Part shown: positions 25,498 to 35,051 of the stretch, one piece after another
How positions within the stretch are numbered: the stretch's first letter is position 1
Layout of the letters: every line of letters begins with the position of its first letter
Assembly (NCBI GenBank): GCA_016873215.1
Contig: VGXU01000013.1
Span: forward strand, 1-50,983
Direction: 5' to 3'
From: Planctomycetota bacterium
Lineage (GTDB): Bacteria; Planctomycetota; Phycisphaerae; Sedimentisphaerales; Anaerohalosphaeraceae
Length of the DNA stretch: 50,983 bases
Notes under the pieces: generated by a model
The model's input: the letters and a program-made list of their open reading frames with translations, nothing else
What the model was told of the DNA's origin: nothing
The model's database searches: none
Position numbers and translations under genes: made by a program

Positions 25498-25937
25498 TCT
25501 GTCATTCCTTATGTAAATGATGTGTCTTATTGAACCGTCTGAAAAAATTCCCTTAGACGGGTCGTTAGTATCTTCTATCGGGCAATGGACAAAATCACTT
25601 AATCGCGGATTTCGCAATGATTTCATAAATCGTACACCTATTCACTATTTGTCAACCTCTTAACTCCGGTTTCTTCTCCGCCCTCTCAAAATCGATTTTT
25701 CGCCGGGAAAAACCTCTCCTGCCGGAAAATTGATAATGGACCCGTATCCAAACAGACGAAATCTTAATAGAAGATAAAAAGGAACAAACCCATGGCCAAT
25801 GCAAGGTCCTATAACTTGCGAAAAAGAAGGAGGTTGTGAAACCGGCTCCAGGGGATTATAATAGCCGTGATTTATTCGTGCAGGATGTGTTTCATAGAGA
25901 AATGAAAAGTTCATATTCAAGATGAAAGGGTTTTGTT
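25498..25937. other. Divergent intergenic region
   Basis: 440 bases between two divergently transcribed genes. It holds a clear plus-strand promoter (25834-25862), a minus-strand TTGACA at 25650-25655 with a poorly spaced TACGAT, and an inverted repeat CCGTCT/AGACGG at 25535-25560 in the minus-strand leader. A short ORF at 25660-25920 shows no family features and I do not count it as a gene. Confidence 0.45.
25834..25862 (+). promoter_or_regulatory. Promoter of the PIN/TRAM membrane protein gene
   Basis: TTGTGA, 17 bases, then a consensus TATAAT, 75 bases before the ATG at 25938. It is one of the best promoter matches in the window. Confidence 0.6.
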
Positions 25938-27026
25938 ATGTTATTATATTTTATCCGCTTTCTGTTTTTTGTCACAGCCGCATCGGTATTATTGGTGGGA
26001 TTGAACGCCACCGCTAAAACAGAACCGGACATTGCGGTGTTCATCGTCGGGCTGGGAATTTGCATTCTGGCGATAGTTGTCGAATGGCTGACACCAAAAA
26101 AATCCCTGACCGCACTGGCAGGCATATTCTTCGGCCTGCTGGTCGGAATACTCATGAGTTGGGCAATGAAGCCGATTATTGAGATGATTAATCTCATCTA
26201 TAATCTGCAGATTCCAGAGCCGACGCTGCGGATGGTAATATGGATGACGGGGATGTGCATTTGCTATTTGATAATCAGTATCGTCATCCGCACGAAGGAC
26301 GACATCCGCTTCGTCATTCCATACGTGGAATTTTCCCGGCAAATCAAGGGCCTGCGTCCGATGGTGCTGGATACCTCGGTCATAATCGACGGACGTATCG
26401 CGGACATCGCACAGACGCGCTTTTTCGATTCCCCGCTGATAGTGCCGCGCTTCGTTCTTAATGAGCTACAGCTCATCGCCGACTCCGCCGACAAAATGAA
26501 GCGCAATCGCGGACGACGTGGCCTTGACATGCTCAACAAAATCCAGCACACGCCCGCCGTCGAGGTAATCATTGATGACACCCCACCGCCCGGCGTGGAA
26601 GAAAAAGCGGGCGTGGACCAAAAACTCGTCGCTTTCACAAAACAATGCAACGGCAGACTTGTCACCAACGATTACAATCTCAACAAAGTCGCTCAGGTTC
26701 GCGGCGTCGATGTCATCAATATTAACGACCTGGCCAACTCCGTCAAAACCGTCACCCTGCCCGGTGAATTGATGCAGGTCAAAATTATGCGCCTCGGCGA
26801 GGAAGCCACGCAGGGCGTCGGTTATCTCGAAGACGGAACAATGGTCGTCGTCGAAGGCGCCCACGACAGACTCGGCCAGGCAATCCAGTTCACCGTCACC
26901 AGCGCCCTGCAGACCTCGGCCGGCAGAATGATTTTCGGCAAAATGGAAGACTCCGGCTCATCCTCAGGCGAAAACGGATACCGCAACAGGGGCTACCAGC
27001 AAACCCGGACTCCGCGGAAATACTGA
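25938..27026 (+). CDS. PIN/TRAM-domain membrane protein (YacL-like)
   Basis: 362 residues. Four hydrophobic segments fill the first 115 residues. A PIN nuclease domain follows, with the acidic residues in place: MVLDTSVIIDGRIADI, LNELQLIAD, VDQKLVAF and RLVTNDYNL. The last part (about 275-340; LPGELMQVKIMRLGEEATQGVGYLEDGTMVVVEGA) is a TRAM RNA-binding domain, and the tail is Gly/Ser/Arg-rich. This is the Bacillus YacL architecture, expected to be a membrane-bound ribonuclease, although the target is not known. GAAAGG precedes the ATG. The C-S lyase gene begins 10 bases after it. Confidence 0.9.
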   Translation: MLLYFIRFLFFVTAASVLLVGLNATAKTEPDIAVFIVGLGICILAIVVEWLTPKKSLTALAGIFFGLLVGILMSWAMKPIIEMINLIYNLQIPEPTLRMVIWMTGMCICYLIISIVIRTKDDIRFVIPYVEFSRQIKGLRPMVLDTSVIIDGRIADIAQTRFFDSPLIVPRFVLNELQLIADSADKMKRNRGRRGLDMLNKIQHTPAVEVIIDDTPPPGVEEKAGVDQKLVAFTKQCNGRLVTNDYNLNKVAQVRGVDVININDLANSVKTVTLPGELMQVKIMRLGEEATQGVGYLEDGTMVVVEGAHDRLGQAIQFTVTSALQTSAGRMIFGKMEDSGSSSGENGYRNRGYQQTRTPRKY

Positions 27027-27036
27027 TTCGCTCCCT

Positions 27037-28197
27037 ATGGCGACAGAAGACCAGACATATTTTGAAGCGATTATCGACCGCAGACACTCCGACAGTCTGA
27101 AATGGGCCAAATACCGCGACAGGTACATCCTCCCGATGTGGGTGGCCGATATGGACTTTCGCTGCCCGCCGCCGGTTATCGAAGCATTGCGGCAGCAGGT
27201 CGAACACGGCATATTCGGCTACGCCGTCCGCCCCGATTCGCTTAACGCCGTCATCATCAACTGGCTTTCTCAACAGCACGGCTGGACAATTCAGGAAGAT
27301 TGGCTCGTCTGGCTCCCTGGCCTCGTCTGTGCGCTCAATGTCGCATGCCGGGGACTGGTGCAGCCCAATCAGCAGGTGGTCACTTTCACGCCGATTTATC
27401 CGCCGTTTTTGTCCGCGCCGCATTATTCGCAGCGTCCCTTGATTCGCTGTCCGCTGCAATATGAAACCGGCCGTTATACCTTCGACCTCGAACAATTCGA
27501 AAATGCCGTCGGCGACAACACCGCCCTGCTGCTGCTTTGCAGTCCGCACAATCCCGTCGGCCGGGTCTGGACTAAAGACGAACTCGAACCGCTCGTCGAA
27601 ATCTGCCTGCGGAAAAATATCCTCATCTGCTCCGACGAAATCCATTGCGACCTCGTCATTAAGCCGACCGCCCGGCAAATCCCCACCGCAACGCTGAGCG
27701 ACGCCGCCACACAAAATACGATTACCTTAATGGCCGCCAGCAAAACCTTTAATGTCCCCGGCCTAAACTGCGCCTTCGCCGTCATCCCCAACCCGCAGAT
27801 TCGACAGCGTTTTCGACAGGCCGCATTCGGCATCGTCCCCCACGTCAACGCCATCGGATATGCCGGCACACTGGCCGCCTTCGGCCAAAGCCATGACTGG
27901 CATAAACAATTGCTGGATTACCTCCGCCAAAATCGCGACTTGCTCGTTGAAGCCGTTCGTTCACTGCCCGGCCTGAAAATGGATACCCCCGAAGCGACGT
28001 ATCTCGCATGGCTTGACGGCCGAGACCTTGACATTTCGAATCTTGTGGAATTTTTCGAAGTTGCCGGCGTCGGCCTCTCCGGCGGCGCTGAATTTGACGC
28101 CCCTGGCTTCCTACGCCTTAACTTCGGCTGCCCCCGCAAGACCCTGCTTACCGCCCTCGACAGAATCAGAACCGCTGTCTCCAAACTCAGAAGATAA
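27037..28197 (+). CDS. patB: PLP-dependent C-S lyase, MalY/PatB type
   Basis: 386 residues of fold-type I aminotransferase family. Cystathionine/cysteine beta-lyases of this group release homocysteine or sulfide, pyruvate and ammonia. Seen here: LPMWVADMDFRCPPPV (the family hallmark W-V-A-D-M-D-F), IFGYAVR, PIYPPFL, CSPHNPVGRVW, Asp200 in CSDEIHCDL, and the PLP lysine Lys236 in AASKTFNVPGL. These are strongest for MalY/PatB, but the exact substrate cannot be read. It is cotranscribed with the fRMsr gene (5-base gap), so both enzymes deal with sulfur amino acids. Confidence 0.9.
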   Translation: MATEDQTYFEAIIDRRHSDSLKWAKYRDRYILPMWVADMDFRCPPPVIEALRQQVEHGIFGYAVRPDSLNAVIINWLSQQHGWTIQEDWLVWLPGLVCALNVACRGLVQPNQQVVTFTPIYPPFLSAPHYSQRPLIRCPLQYETGRYTFDLEQFENAVGDNTALLLLCSPHNPVGRVWTKDELEPLVEICLRKNILICSDEIHCDLVIKPTARQIPTATLSDAATQNTITLMAASKTFNVPGLNCAFAVIPNPQIRQRFRQAAFGIVPHVNAIGYAGTLAAFGQSHDWHKQLLDYLRQNRDLLVEAVRSLPGLKMDTPEATYLAWLDGRDLDISNLVEFFEVAGVGLSGGAEFDAPGFLRLNFGCPRKTLLTALDRIRTAVSKLRR

Positions 28198-28202
28198 CCT
28201 TT

Positions 28203-28667
28203 ATGGAAACAACACAAAAATTCACCCGTTACCAGCGTCTCATCGCTCAACTGAAGGATTTGTTCACAGCCACGACCGATCCCGTCAGCCGGATGGCTAC
28301 CGCTACCGCCCTGCTCTATCATAAAATGGGTTACTTTTATTGGGTCGGTTTTTACCGTCTGGTCGATGGCGACCTGCTTGTCGGCCCGTATCAGGGCACA
28401 CTCGCATGCCAGAAATTAAAGCAAAACACGGGCGTTTGCTGGAAAGCCTTCAATCAGAATCAAACTATTGTCGTCCCCGACGTGCACCAATTTCCCGGCC
28501 ATATCGCCTGTGACCCCAAGAGTCAATCTGAAATCGTTGTCCCCATACACGACACAAAAAACGCCATCATCGCCGTCCTCGATGCCGACAGCGATAAACT
28601 CAACACCTTCGACGCTATTGACGCACACTATCTCGACCTCGTTGCGTCAATGATTTATACTGGATAG
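28203..28667 (+). CDS. msrC: Free methionine-(R)-sulfoxide reductase (GAF domain)
   Basis: 154 residues forming one GAF domain. It reduces free Met-R-sulfoxide, not protein-bound. The three catalytic cysteines are at Cys69, Cys79 and Cys103, with spacings 10 and 24 identical to E. coli (84, 94, 118). Flanking motifs FYWVGFYR, VGPYQGTLAC, GVCW, DVHQFPGHIACD and SEIVVPI are typical. It is the last gene of a plus-strand trio and is separated by about 100 bases and a terminator from the convergent 3D-domain gene. Confidence 0.93.
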   Translation: METTQKFTRYQRLIAQLKDLFTATTDPVSRMATATALLYHKMGYFYWVGFYRLVDGDLLVGPYQGTLACQKLKQNTGVCWKAFNQNQTIVVPDVHQFPGHIACDPKSQSEIVVPIHDTKNAIIAVLDADSDKLNTFDAIDAHYLDLVASMIYTG

Positions 28668-28715
28668 TTTTTTGCCTCCTCTTTATATTCTCGCAGAACG
28701 TGTCTTGTCGCGCAC

Positions 28716-28740
28716 AAAAAAGGCCCGGATAAGCCCGGCC
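28716..28740 (-). terminator. Terminator of the 3D-domain gene
   Basis: On the minus strand GGCCGGG and CCGGGCC form a 7-bp stem with one G-G mismatch and a 5-base loop, followed by six T residues, 33 bases after the stop at 28773. Confidence 0.65.
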
Positions 28741-28772
28741 GTGCAAGTTATTTTCGGTATGCCGAAGATGGA

Positions 28773-29357
28773 TTAGTCTTCCACCCTGACCATTACATCC
28801 AGATATTTAGCGCCCCATTTTTTGGCTGTCTTGTGGCTGTTAAAAAAAACGTCAAGACGATTGCCCTTAATCAGGCGTCCGCGGTCTTTGACTTCGACGG
28901 GCCGGTCGTCGTTATATCCGGGGATAATTATTTCCGTGCCGAATGGAATGCGTTTATCGGCGGCGACAAACGTATCGCCGTGATGAATTTTGTGCATATC
29001 GGCGGTCCGGCCGTCGGCGAATTTACCGCAGCATTTCGGACACGTGCAGTACGCAGTGACGCGCATCCGAACGATCTTCCACTCCGGCGTTCCGCCGCCG
29101 CCGACAGAGGACTGACGCAGTAATTCCACGATCTCCTGGTCAAGGTCCGGCACCGGCTGGGCCTGTTCCTGGGCCTGGGCCGGGAAATCCTGCTCCATCT
29201 CCTGCACGGGAATCCGCGTACTTAACGGAATAACCCCGCCGGCGTGAAAGCGGGCATCCACCAGATAAAGGCCCGCCACCAGCGCAGCGATAACGCCTGC
29301 GCGAACGGCATATTTTCTATTGCTGCAGAGTGCCAGAGTTTTCTCCAAAACAGTCAA
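28773..29357 (-). CDS. 3D-domain (double-psi beta-barrel) envelope protein
   Basis: About 194 residues. One membrane segment near residue 20-35 is followed by a Gln/Pro/Glu linker. The C-terminal half is the 3D domain named for its three aspartates: VTAYCTCPKCCGKFADGRTAD, PFGTEIIIPGY, VEVKDRGRLIKGNRLDVFF and LDVMVRVED. Related domains occur in lytic transglycosylases and resuscitation-type murein enzymes. The start is a TTG: at 29357 AAAGGG has 6-base spacing, whereas the ORF's first TTG at 29363 touches it directly. The extra cysteine cluster CTCPKCC is a family feature of this subgroup. Confidence 0.85.
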   Translation of the reverse strand: MTVLEKTLALCSNRKYAVRAGVIAALVAGLYLVDARFHAGGVIPLSTRIPVQEMEQDFPAQAQEQAQPVPDLDQEIVELLRQSSVGGGGTPEWKIVRMRVTAYCTCPKCCGKFADGRTADMHKIHHGDTFVAADKRIPFGTEIIIPGYNDDRPVEVKDRGRLIKGNRLDVFFNSHKTAKKWGAKYLDVMVRVED

Positions 29358-29502
29358 ATTCAACCCTTTCCATCAACCCACTCTATAGTATCCGACTGCC
29401 AAAAAAACCGCCGGATTAAACGCCCTTTACCTTATATGAAACCACAGTTGCCAGAAACGAAGTATAATAAACCCCCGGAATTGTACTATAGCAACAAGAA
29501 GT

Positions 29503-29531
29503 ATTATATAAAAAACCAGAAAAAAAGTCAA
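29503..29531 (-). promoter_or_regulatory. Promoter of the 3D-domain gene
   Basis: TTGACT, 17 bases, TATAAT on the minus strand, about 145 bases before the TTG start. The spacer is T-rich. It is nearly a perfect consensus. Confidence 0.6.
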
Positions 29532-29593
29532 CCTCTTCCTTGCATAGTCCCATAAAATGCGTTGAAATACTCAAAATTTTTTGCCGGAAGTTC

Positions 29594-29622
29594 TTGACAC
29601 AGCGATAGATATGGATTCTAAT
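29594..29622 (+). promoter_or_regulatory. Promoter of the secreted orphan gene
   Basis: TTGACA, 17 bases, TCTAAT, 62 bases before the ATG at 29684. Confidence 0.55.
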
Positions 29623-29683
29623 ACCGCTGAAAGATAAAGATTACAGGCAATGGCCTAAATTATTCGATTATTTACAGAGAACA

Positions 29684-30586
29684 ATGAAAAAAACAATTAT
29701 TCCAATCATAACAGGTCTGCTTTTCGCAGTACCTTCTGCATTTGGTGTCTGCGGAGATTGTCCGGGGGCTGATAAAACCTCGGGCCCCACACTGCTGATT
29801 GACTACGAGGACGGCGGGCCGGGAAATCCGGTGGATACCTTTATGTATTTTGTTCCGCTGGTGGCGCCGACGGCAATGGACGTTTATACCGACCCCAACA
29901 CTACGCTGAATGCCCGGATTATCTCGCGGACATCCAAAGAATCCAATTCCGGATTTATCACGGTCTGCACGTTTGAAATTCGCGGCAGCGGCGTTTATGA
30001 GGCATTTTTCGAACCAACGGAAATGATCGCATTCAACCTCGAAGGCGACACGAAGCCGCGAACTCTGCATAACCTCCTTCGCTCCATTCGCGTTGACGGG
30101 CCAATGCGAGGTTCGCTGGAAGTATCCGGAACAATTCAGGACACGCAACGGCAGGTCAACCGGGTCCAGGTGCGATTCGACCTGGGCGGCAAAAGCCCCG
30201 TGGCTGCACATCTGTACGATGTAAAAAGCGACGGCAAGACGTGTCTGTTTGAAAATCGCTTTCATGAGCAACTTGCGCGAATTGATTCGCTGAGCTTTGC
30301 CCGCGGCGGCAACCCGCCCCGGATGACCACGGAAGTCGGCGCCATTGCCGGCGAAAAACAAAAGGAAGGCTTCTTCGCGACGGTCAAGGCAATGCTGGCC
30401 AACTGGTTTTTGCCGCCGCTGCCCATCGCCACTGTCGGCAACGAAACGATGATGAATTTTGGAATGGCGCTGGATACCACACAGCCGGCGTTTACTTTCC
30501 CCTACGCACAGAACCTCCGGCAAAGTCTTTCTATATTGCTGGCACGGAAAGATATGCCCCCGCGGGAAATGCAGCAACTCCAATAA
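29684..30586 (+). CDS. Secreted protein of unknown function
   Basis: 300 residues I do not recognise. A signal peptide (MKKTIIPIITGLLFAVPSAFG) is followed at once by a C-x-x-C pair in VCGDC. The rest is predicted mixed beta-structure without repeats: LLIDYEDGGPGNPVDTFMYF, an IRGSGVYEAFFEPTEMIAFN segment, VQVRFDLGG, and late ATVGNETMMNFG. There is one hydrophobic stretch (ANWFLPPLPIATV) near residue 240 that may pack rather than span. The strong promoter points to real expression. The gene is alone and converges with nifS. Confidence 0.7.
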   Translation: MKKTIIPIITGLLFAVPSAFGVCGDCPGADKTSGPTLLIDYEDGGPGNPVDTFMYFVPLVAPTAMDVYTDPNTTLNARIISRTSKESNSGFITVCTFEIRGSGVYEAFFEPTEMIAFNLEGDTKPRTLHNLLRSIRVDGPMRGSLEVSGTIQDTQRQVNRVQVRFDLGGKSPVAAHLYDVKSDGKTCLFENRFHEQLARIDSLSFARGGNPPRMTTEVGAIAGEKQKEGFFATVKAMLANWFLPPLPIATVGNETMMNFGMALDTTQPAFTFPYAQNLRQSLSILLARKDMPPREMQQLQ

Positions 30587-30612
30587 CGCACTTTATGGAA
30601 AGAGCCGCGCCG

Positions 30613-31773
30613 TCACTTCGCCACAAAAGGACTTAACTGGCGCAGACGGTTCACAATTGCGGGGAGTTTTTCGGCCACAAAATCAACTTCGTCCTGCGTA
30701 TTATAGCGGCTGAGGCTGAAACGGATGGAACCGTGAGCGGCGGTAAAAGGCACGCCCATCGCCCGAAGCACGTGCGACGGCTCCAGCGACCCGGACGTGC
30801 AGGCCGAGCCGGAACTGGCGCAAATGCCGAATTGATTGAGCATCATCAAAATCGATTCGCCTTCAATAAATTCAAAACTGACATTGAGCGTATTGGGCAG
30901 ACGATTTTTCACATCGCCGTTGACCATGGCATCGGGGCAGATCGTCAGAATTTTTTCCTGCAGCCGGTCTCGCAAACCTCTGATGCGGGTATTCTCATCC
31001 TCCATATACTGCTGCGACAATTCGCAGGCCTTGCCCAGCGCGACGATGCCGGAGACGTTCTCGGTGCCGCCGCGGCGATTGGCTTCCTGATGGCCGCCGA
31101 GCAGATACGGCGAAAGCCGGGTCCCACGCCGGACATATAATGCCCCCACTCCTTTCGGCGCATGGAGTTTGTGCCCGGACAAGCTCAGCATATCAATACC
31201 GCTTTTCTTCATATTCAGCGGAATTTTTCCCACCGCCTGTACCGCGTCGGTATGAAACGGGATTCCTTTTTCTTTGCAGAGTGCGGCGATTTTTTCGACA
31301 GGAAACACTACGCCGGTTTCGTTGTTGGCATACATCGCCGTCACCAGCGCCGTATCATCGCTGAGGGCCGACTCAAATTCGGCCATACCCAGATTGCCGT
31401 GCTTGTCCACGGCCAATTCGATAACCCGGTAGCCGTGCTGTTCGAGATTACGGCAGGGACTTAAGACGGCCGGGTGCTCCACGCGGGTGGTGATGACAGT
31501 GCGTTTGTTCGGCGATGCCGCCAGCGAACCAAGAATAGCGGTGTTGTTGCTTTCCGTCCCGCAACTGGTAAAAATGATTTCATCGGCGTCGCAGCCCAGC
31601 AACGCGGCCGTCTGTTGGCGTGCAGCGCGGATTTTGTGGGCCACCTGTCCGCCGAAGGTGTGCATACTCGACGGGTTGCCGTATAACTCCGTCAGATACG
31701 GCATCATCTCTTCCAATACTTCCGGAGCGACTCGGGTCGTCGCGTTGTTGTCCATATAAATTACGCGGTTCAT
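30613..31773 (-). CDS. nifS: Cysteine desulfurase NifS
   Basis: PLP enzyme that removes sulfur from cysteine as a persulfide for Fe-S assembly. About 386 residues. Start ATG at 31773 (MNRVIYMDNNATTRV), with GGAGA 7 bases upstream; the ORF's earlier codon at 31788 is unnecessary. Motifs: MDNNATTRV, GTESNNTAILG, HTDAVQAVGKIP, the PLP lysine in LSLSGHKLHAPKGVG, GGTENVSG and the persulfide cysteine loop SSGSACTSGSLEPSHVL. This loop is of the NifS/IscS kind. The gene begins 15 bases after nifU and ends the sulfur operon. Confidence 0.96.
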   Translation of the reverse strand: MNRVIYMDNNATTRVAPEVLEEMMPYLTELYGNPSSMHTFGGQVAHKIRAARQQTAALLGCDADEIIFTSCGTESNNTAILGSLAASPNKRTVITTRVEHPAVLSPCRNLEQHGYRVIELAVDKHGNLGMAEFESALSDDTALVTAMYANNETGVVFPVEKIAALCKEKGIPFHTDAVQAVGKIPLNMKKSGIDMLSLSGHKLHAPKGVGALYVRRGTRLSPYLLGGHQEANRRGGTENVSGIVALGKACELSQQYMEDENTRIRGLRDRLQEKILTICPDAMVNGDVKNRLPNTLNVSFEFIEGESILMMLNQFGICASSGSACTSGSLEPSHVLRAMGVPFTAAHGSIRFSLSRYNTQDEVDFVAEKLPAIVNRLRQLSPFVAK

Positions 31774-31788
31774 CGCGGTTTCTCCCAT

Positions 31789-32643
31789 TTAGGATTCTTT
31801 TTCTTCCTCGACGTACAAATCTTCGCTGACGAATTCTCTGAGCCTGGCCTCAACGAGGTCTTTGGTCGTCACTTCAGACATTTTACAACTGGCACACATC
31901 CCCCGCAGAGCGACAATGACTTTGTTTCCCTCCACGTCAATCAGGTCGATATCGCCGCCATGGGCGCGGATGACCGGGCGAATTTGTTCCCGGACGGTTT
32001 CCTGGATTAATTCAATCTTTTGGATATTAGAAAGCTTTTTTGGCTTTGCCACCGGCGCTTTGGCCTGCTGTTTTATCCTTTGCCCCTGAACGGCCTCAAG
32101 AATCCTTCCGATTTCACCTCTGCAGCCGCCGCAGCCGCCGCCGGCCTTGCAATAATTGGTCACCTGTTCAACCGTCGTCAGGTCATTTTCCATAATGACC
32201 TTGCGAATTTCTTCATCCGTCACGCCAAAACAGGTACAAACGATATGCCCATGTTTTTCAACAGACGCTTTGCCTTTGTTGCGGTGATACGCGATTGCGG
32301 CCGCCAGCGCTTCCTGGCCCATTACCGAGCAGTGCATTTTTTGTTCGGGAAGGCCGCCCAGTCTGTCGGCGATCTGCTGATTGGTCACCTTCGCGGCCTC
32401 TTCGAGCGTCATTCCTTTAATGATTTCGGTCAGGACGGAAGACGACGCCACGGCGCTGGCACAGCCGAACGTCTGAAACTTCACGTCCGCGATGCGGCCG
32501 GCTTTGTCCAGCTTGAATGTCAGTGTCAGGGCGTCGCCGCAGGCCAATGACCCGACTTCGCCAATGCCGTCATAATCTTCAATCTTGCCCACGTTGCGGG
32601 GATTGAAGAAATGATCCATGACTTTATCCGTATAATCCCACAT
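31789..32643 (-). CDS. nifU: NifU Fe-S cluster scaffold protein (three-domain)
   Basis: 284 residues with the full NifU layout. The N-terminal IscU-like scaffold (about 1-125) carries GSLACGDAL, FQTFGCASAVASSS and HCSVMG, with the three cluster cysteines. A central BFD-like [2Fe-2S] ferredoxin domain (about 130-185) has CTCFGV ... CKAGGGCGGC. The C-terminal NifU domain (about 210-280) has IRAHGGDIDLIDV and CASCKMS (CxxC). Such three-domain NifU proteins occur in nitrogen fixers and also in many anaerobes as the housekeeping scaffold; no nif structural genes are seen here. It lies 133 bases downstream of metY and directly ahead of nifS. Confidence 0.96.
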   Translation of the reverse strand: MWDYTDKVMDHFFNPRNVGKIEDYDGIGEVGSLACGDALTLTFKLDKAGRIADVKFQTFGCASAVASSSVLTEIIKGMTLEEAAKVTNQQIADRLGGLPEQKMHCSVMGQEALAAAIAYHRNKGKASVEKHGHIVCTCFGVTDEEIRKVIMENDLTTVEQVTNYCKAGGGCGGCRGEIGRILEAVQGQRIKQQAKAPVAKPKKLSNIQKIELIQETVREQIRPVIRAHGGDIDLIDVEGNKVIVALRGMCASCKMSEVTTKDLVEARLREFVSEDLYVEEEKES

Positions 32644-32776
32644 ATTAGTTTTAAGTCCTTAGTTTTGAGTTTTTAGTTTTTTATCCCGTCGCTAACCCGG
32701 GCTTATACTTTTTTTTATCGGGCGGCTTGTGCCGCCATGTTTCTATTTTGGCAATTTTTAGAGGTTGTCCTAAAAT
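32644..32776. repeat. Repeat-derived spacer between metY and nifU
   Basis: 133 bases with a T-rich tract (TTTTAAG ... TTAGTTTTGAGTTTTTAG), the reverse of the A-rich dispersed element seen elsewhere. A perfect GGCGGC/GCCGCC hairpin lies at 32721-32736. Neither strand shows a clear terminator tail, so read-through is likely. Confidence 0.45.
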
Positions 32777-34090
<1,314 letters not shown>

Positions 34091-34101
34091 TTAAATCTGG
34101 A

Positions 34102-34119
34102 TTCCCGCCTTCGCGGGAA
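34102..34119. repeat. REP-like palindrome inside the operon
   Basis: Perfect hairpin TTCCCGC-CTTC-GCGGGAA preceded by TAAATCTGGA and followed by CGAC, in the 66-base nadA-metY gap. The same leader and layout recur at 40361-40380. Confidence 0.75.
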
Positions 34120-34129
34120 CGACAAATGA

Positions 34130-35047
34130 TTATTTTTCCGGCAGCACCTCTATCATTCGGTCCAGTGCTCGTCGGGCCCGGACTCGAATCGCCTGGGGAA
34201 CGGAAATCACATACCGCATATCCTGTAAAGACCACAGCACCTTTTCAAGTGTAATCTTTTTCATATTTGGGCATACGGCCTTATCGCCGGCCGAATAAAA
34301 CTTTTTGTCCGGGTGCCGTTTTTTCAGCGAATGTAAAATGCCTTCCTCAGTCGCAATGATAAATTCTTTTTTGTCTGACTTTCCCGCAAGAGTAATCATC
34401 TGACTGGTGCTCAGAAGCGCATCAGCCGCAGCCCGTACTTGGGGGCCGCATTCGGGATGCGCCAGTACAAGCGCCTCCGGATGCGCTTTGCGGGCCGTTT
34501 TGATATCTTCGGCCAAAATCCGCATATGCGTCGGGCAAAATCCCGGCCAGAGAATCATGTCCCGCCCGGTCTGTTCCTGTACGAATTTACCGAGGTGCTG
34601 GTCAGGCACAAAAATAATTTTTTTGTCCTTCGGCAGATTATTTACCAGTTTGACGGCGTTGGAACTGGTACAGCAGTAATCGCTGAGGGCCTTGACGTCC
34701 GCGGACGAATTGACATAGCAGACCACCAAAGCCTGCGGATGCTGAGCCTTGAGCGCTTCAAGCTGCGCGGCGGTAATCATATCCGCCATCGGGCAGCCGG
34801 CGTGTTTGTCCGGCAGCAGCACAGTTTTCCCCGGCGACAGAATCGAAGCTGTCTCGGCCATAAACAACACGCCGCAGAATATAATTACGTCCGCGTCGGT
34901 TTTAGATGCCTCTATACTAAGACCCAGCGAATCGCCGGTAAAATCGGCGATATCCTGAATCTCGCCCGGCTGATAGTTATGCGCCAGTATCACCGCTTTG
35001 CGCTGCTTTTTCAGTTCCTGAATTTTATCAACAAGGGATAGGTCCAC
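34130..35047 (-). CDS. nadA: Quinolinate synthase NadA
   Basis: 305 residues. A [4Fe-4S] enzyme condensing iminoaspartate with dihydroxyacetone phosphate to quinolinate in de novo NAD synthesis. The three cluster cysteines are in FCGVLFMAET, HPECGPQV and KAVCPNMKKITLE; LAHNYQPGEIQDIADFTGDS, VVCYVNSSADVKA and PDQHLGKF are also typical. The start is a GTG at 35047, 4 bases after the cysE stop with no room for a free ribosome site, so translation is probably coupled. nadB and nadC are not in the window. It may be placed here because it needs the Fe-S machinery made by the same operon. Confidence 0.95.
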   Translation of the reverse strand: MDLSLVDKIQELKKQRKAVILAHNYQPGEIQDIADFTGDSLGLSIEASKTDADVIIFCGVLFMAETASILSPGKTVLLPDKHAGCPMADMITAAQLEALKAQHPQALVVCYVNSSADVKALSDYCCTSSNAVKLVNNLPKDKKIIFVPDQHLGKFVQEQTGRDMILWPGFCPTHMRILAEDIKTARKAHPEALVLAHPECGPQVRAAADALLSTSQMITLAGKSDKKEFIIATEEGILHSLKKRHPDKKFYSAGDKAVCPNMKKITLEKVLWSLQDMRYVISVPQAIRVRARRALDRMIEVLPEK

Positions 35048-35051
35048 CTTT

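Larger units (their letters stand above)
29358..29683. other. Divergent promoter region
   Basis: 326 AT-rich bases between the 3D-domain gene and the secreted orphan. Two near-consensus promoters face outward, at 29503-29531 (minus) and 29594-29622 (plus). Between them nothing else is evident. Confidence 0.5.

Noticed and set aside
25660-25920. 86-residue minus-strand ORF
   Set aside because: It lies across the strong plus-strand promoter at 25834-25862 and its composition is not protein-like.
30613-32643. Nitrogen fixation cluster because of NifU and NifS
   Set aside because: No nifHDK or other fixation gene is present; three-domain NifU with NifS also serves as a general Fe-S system in anaerobes.
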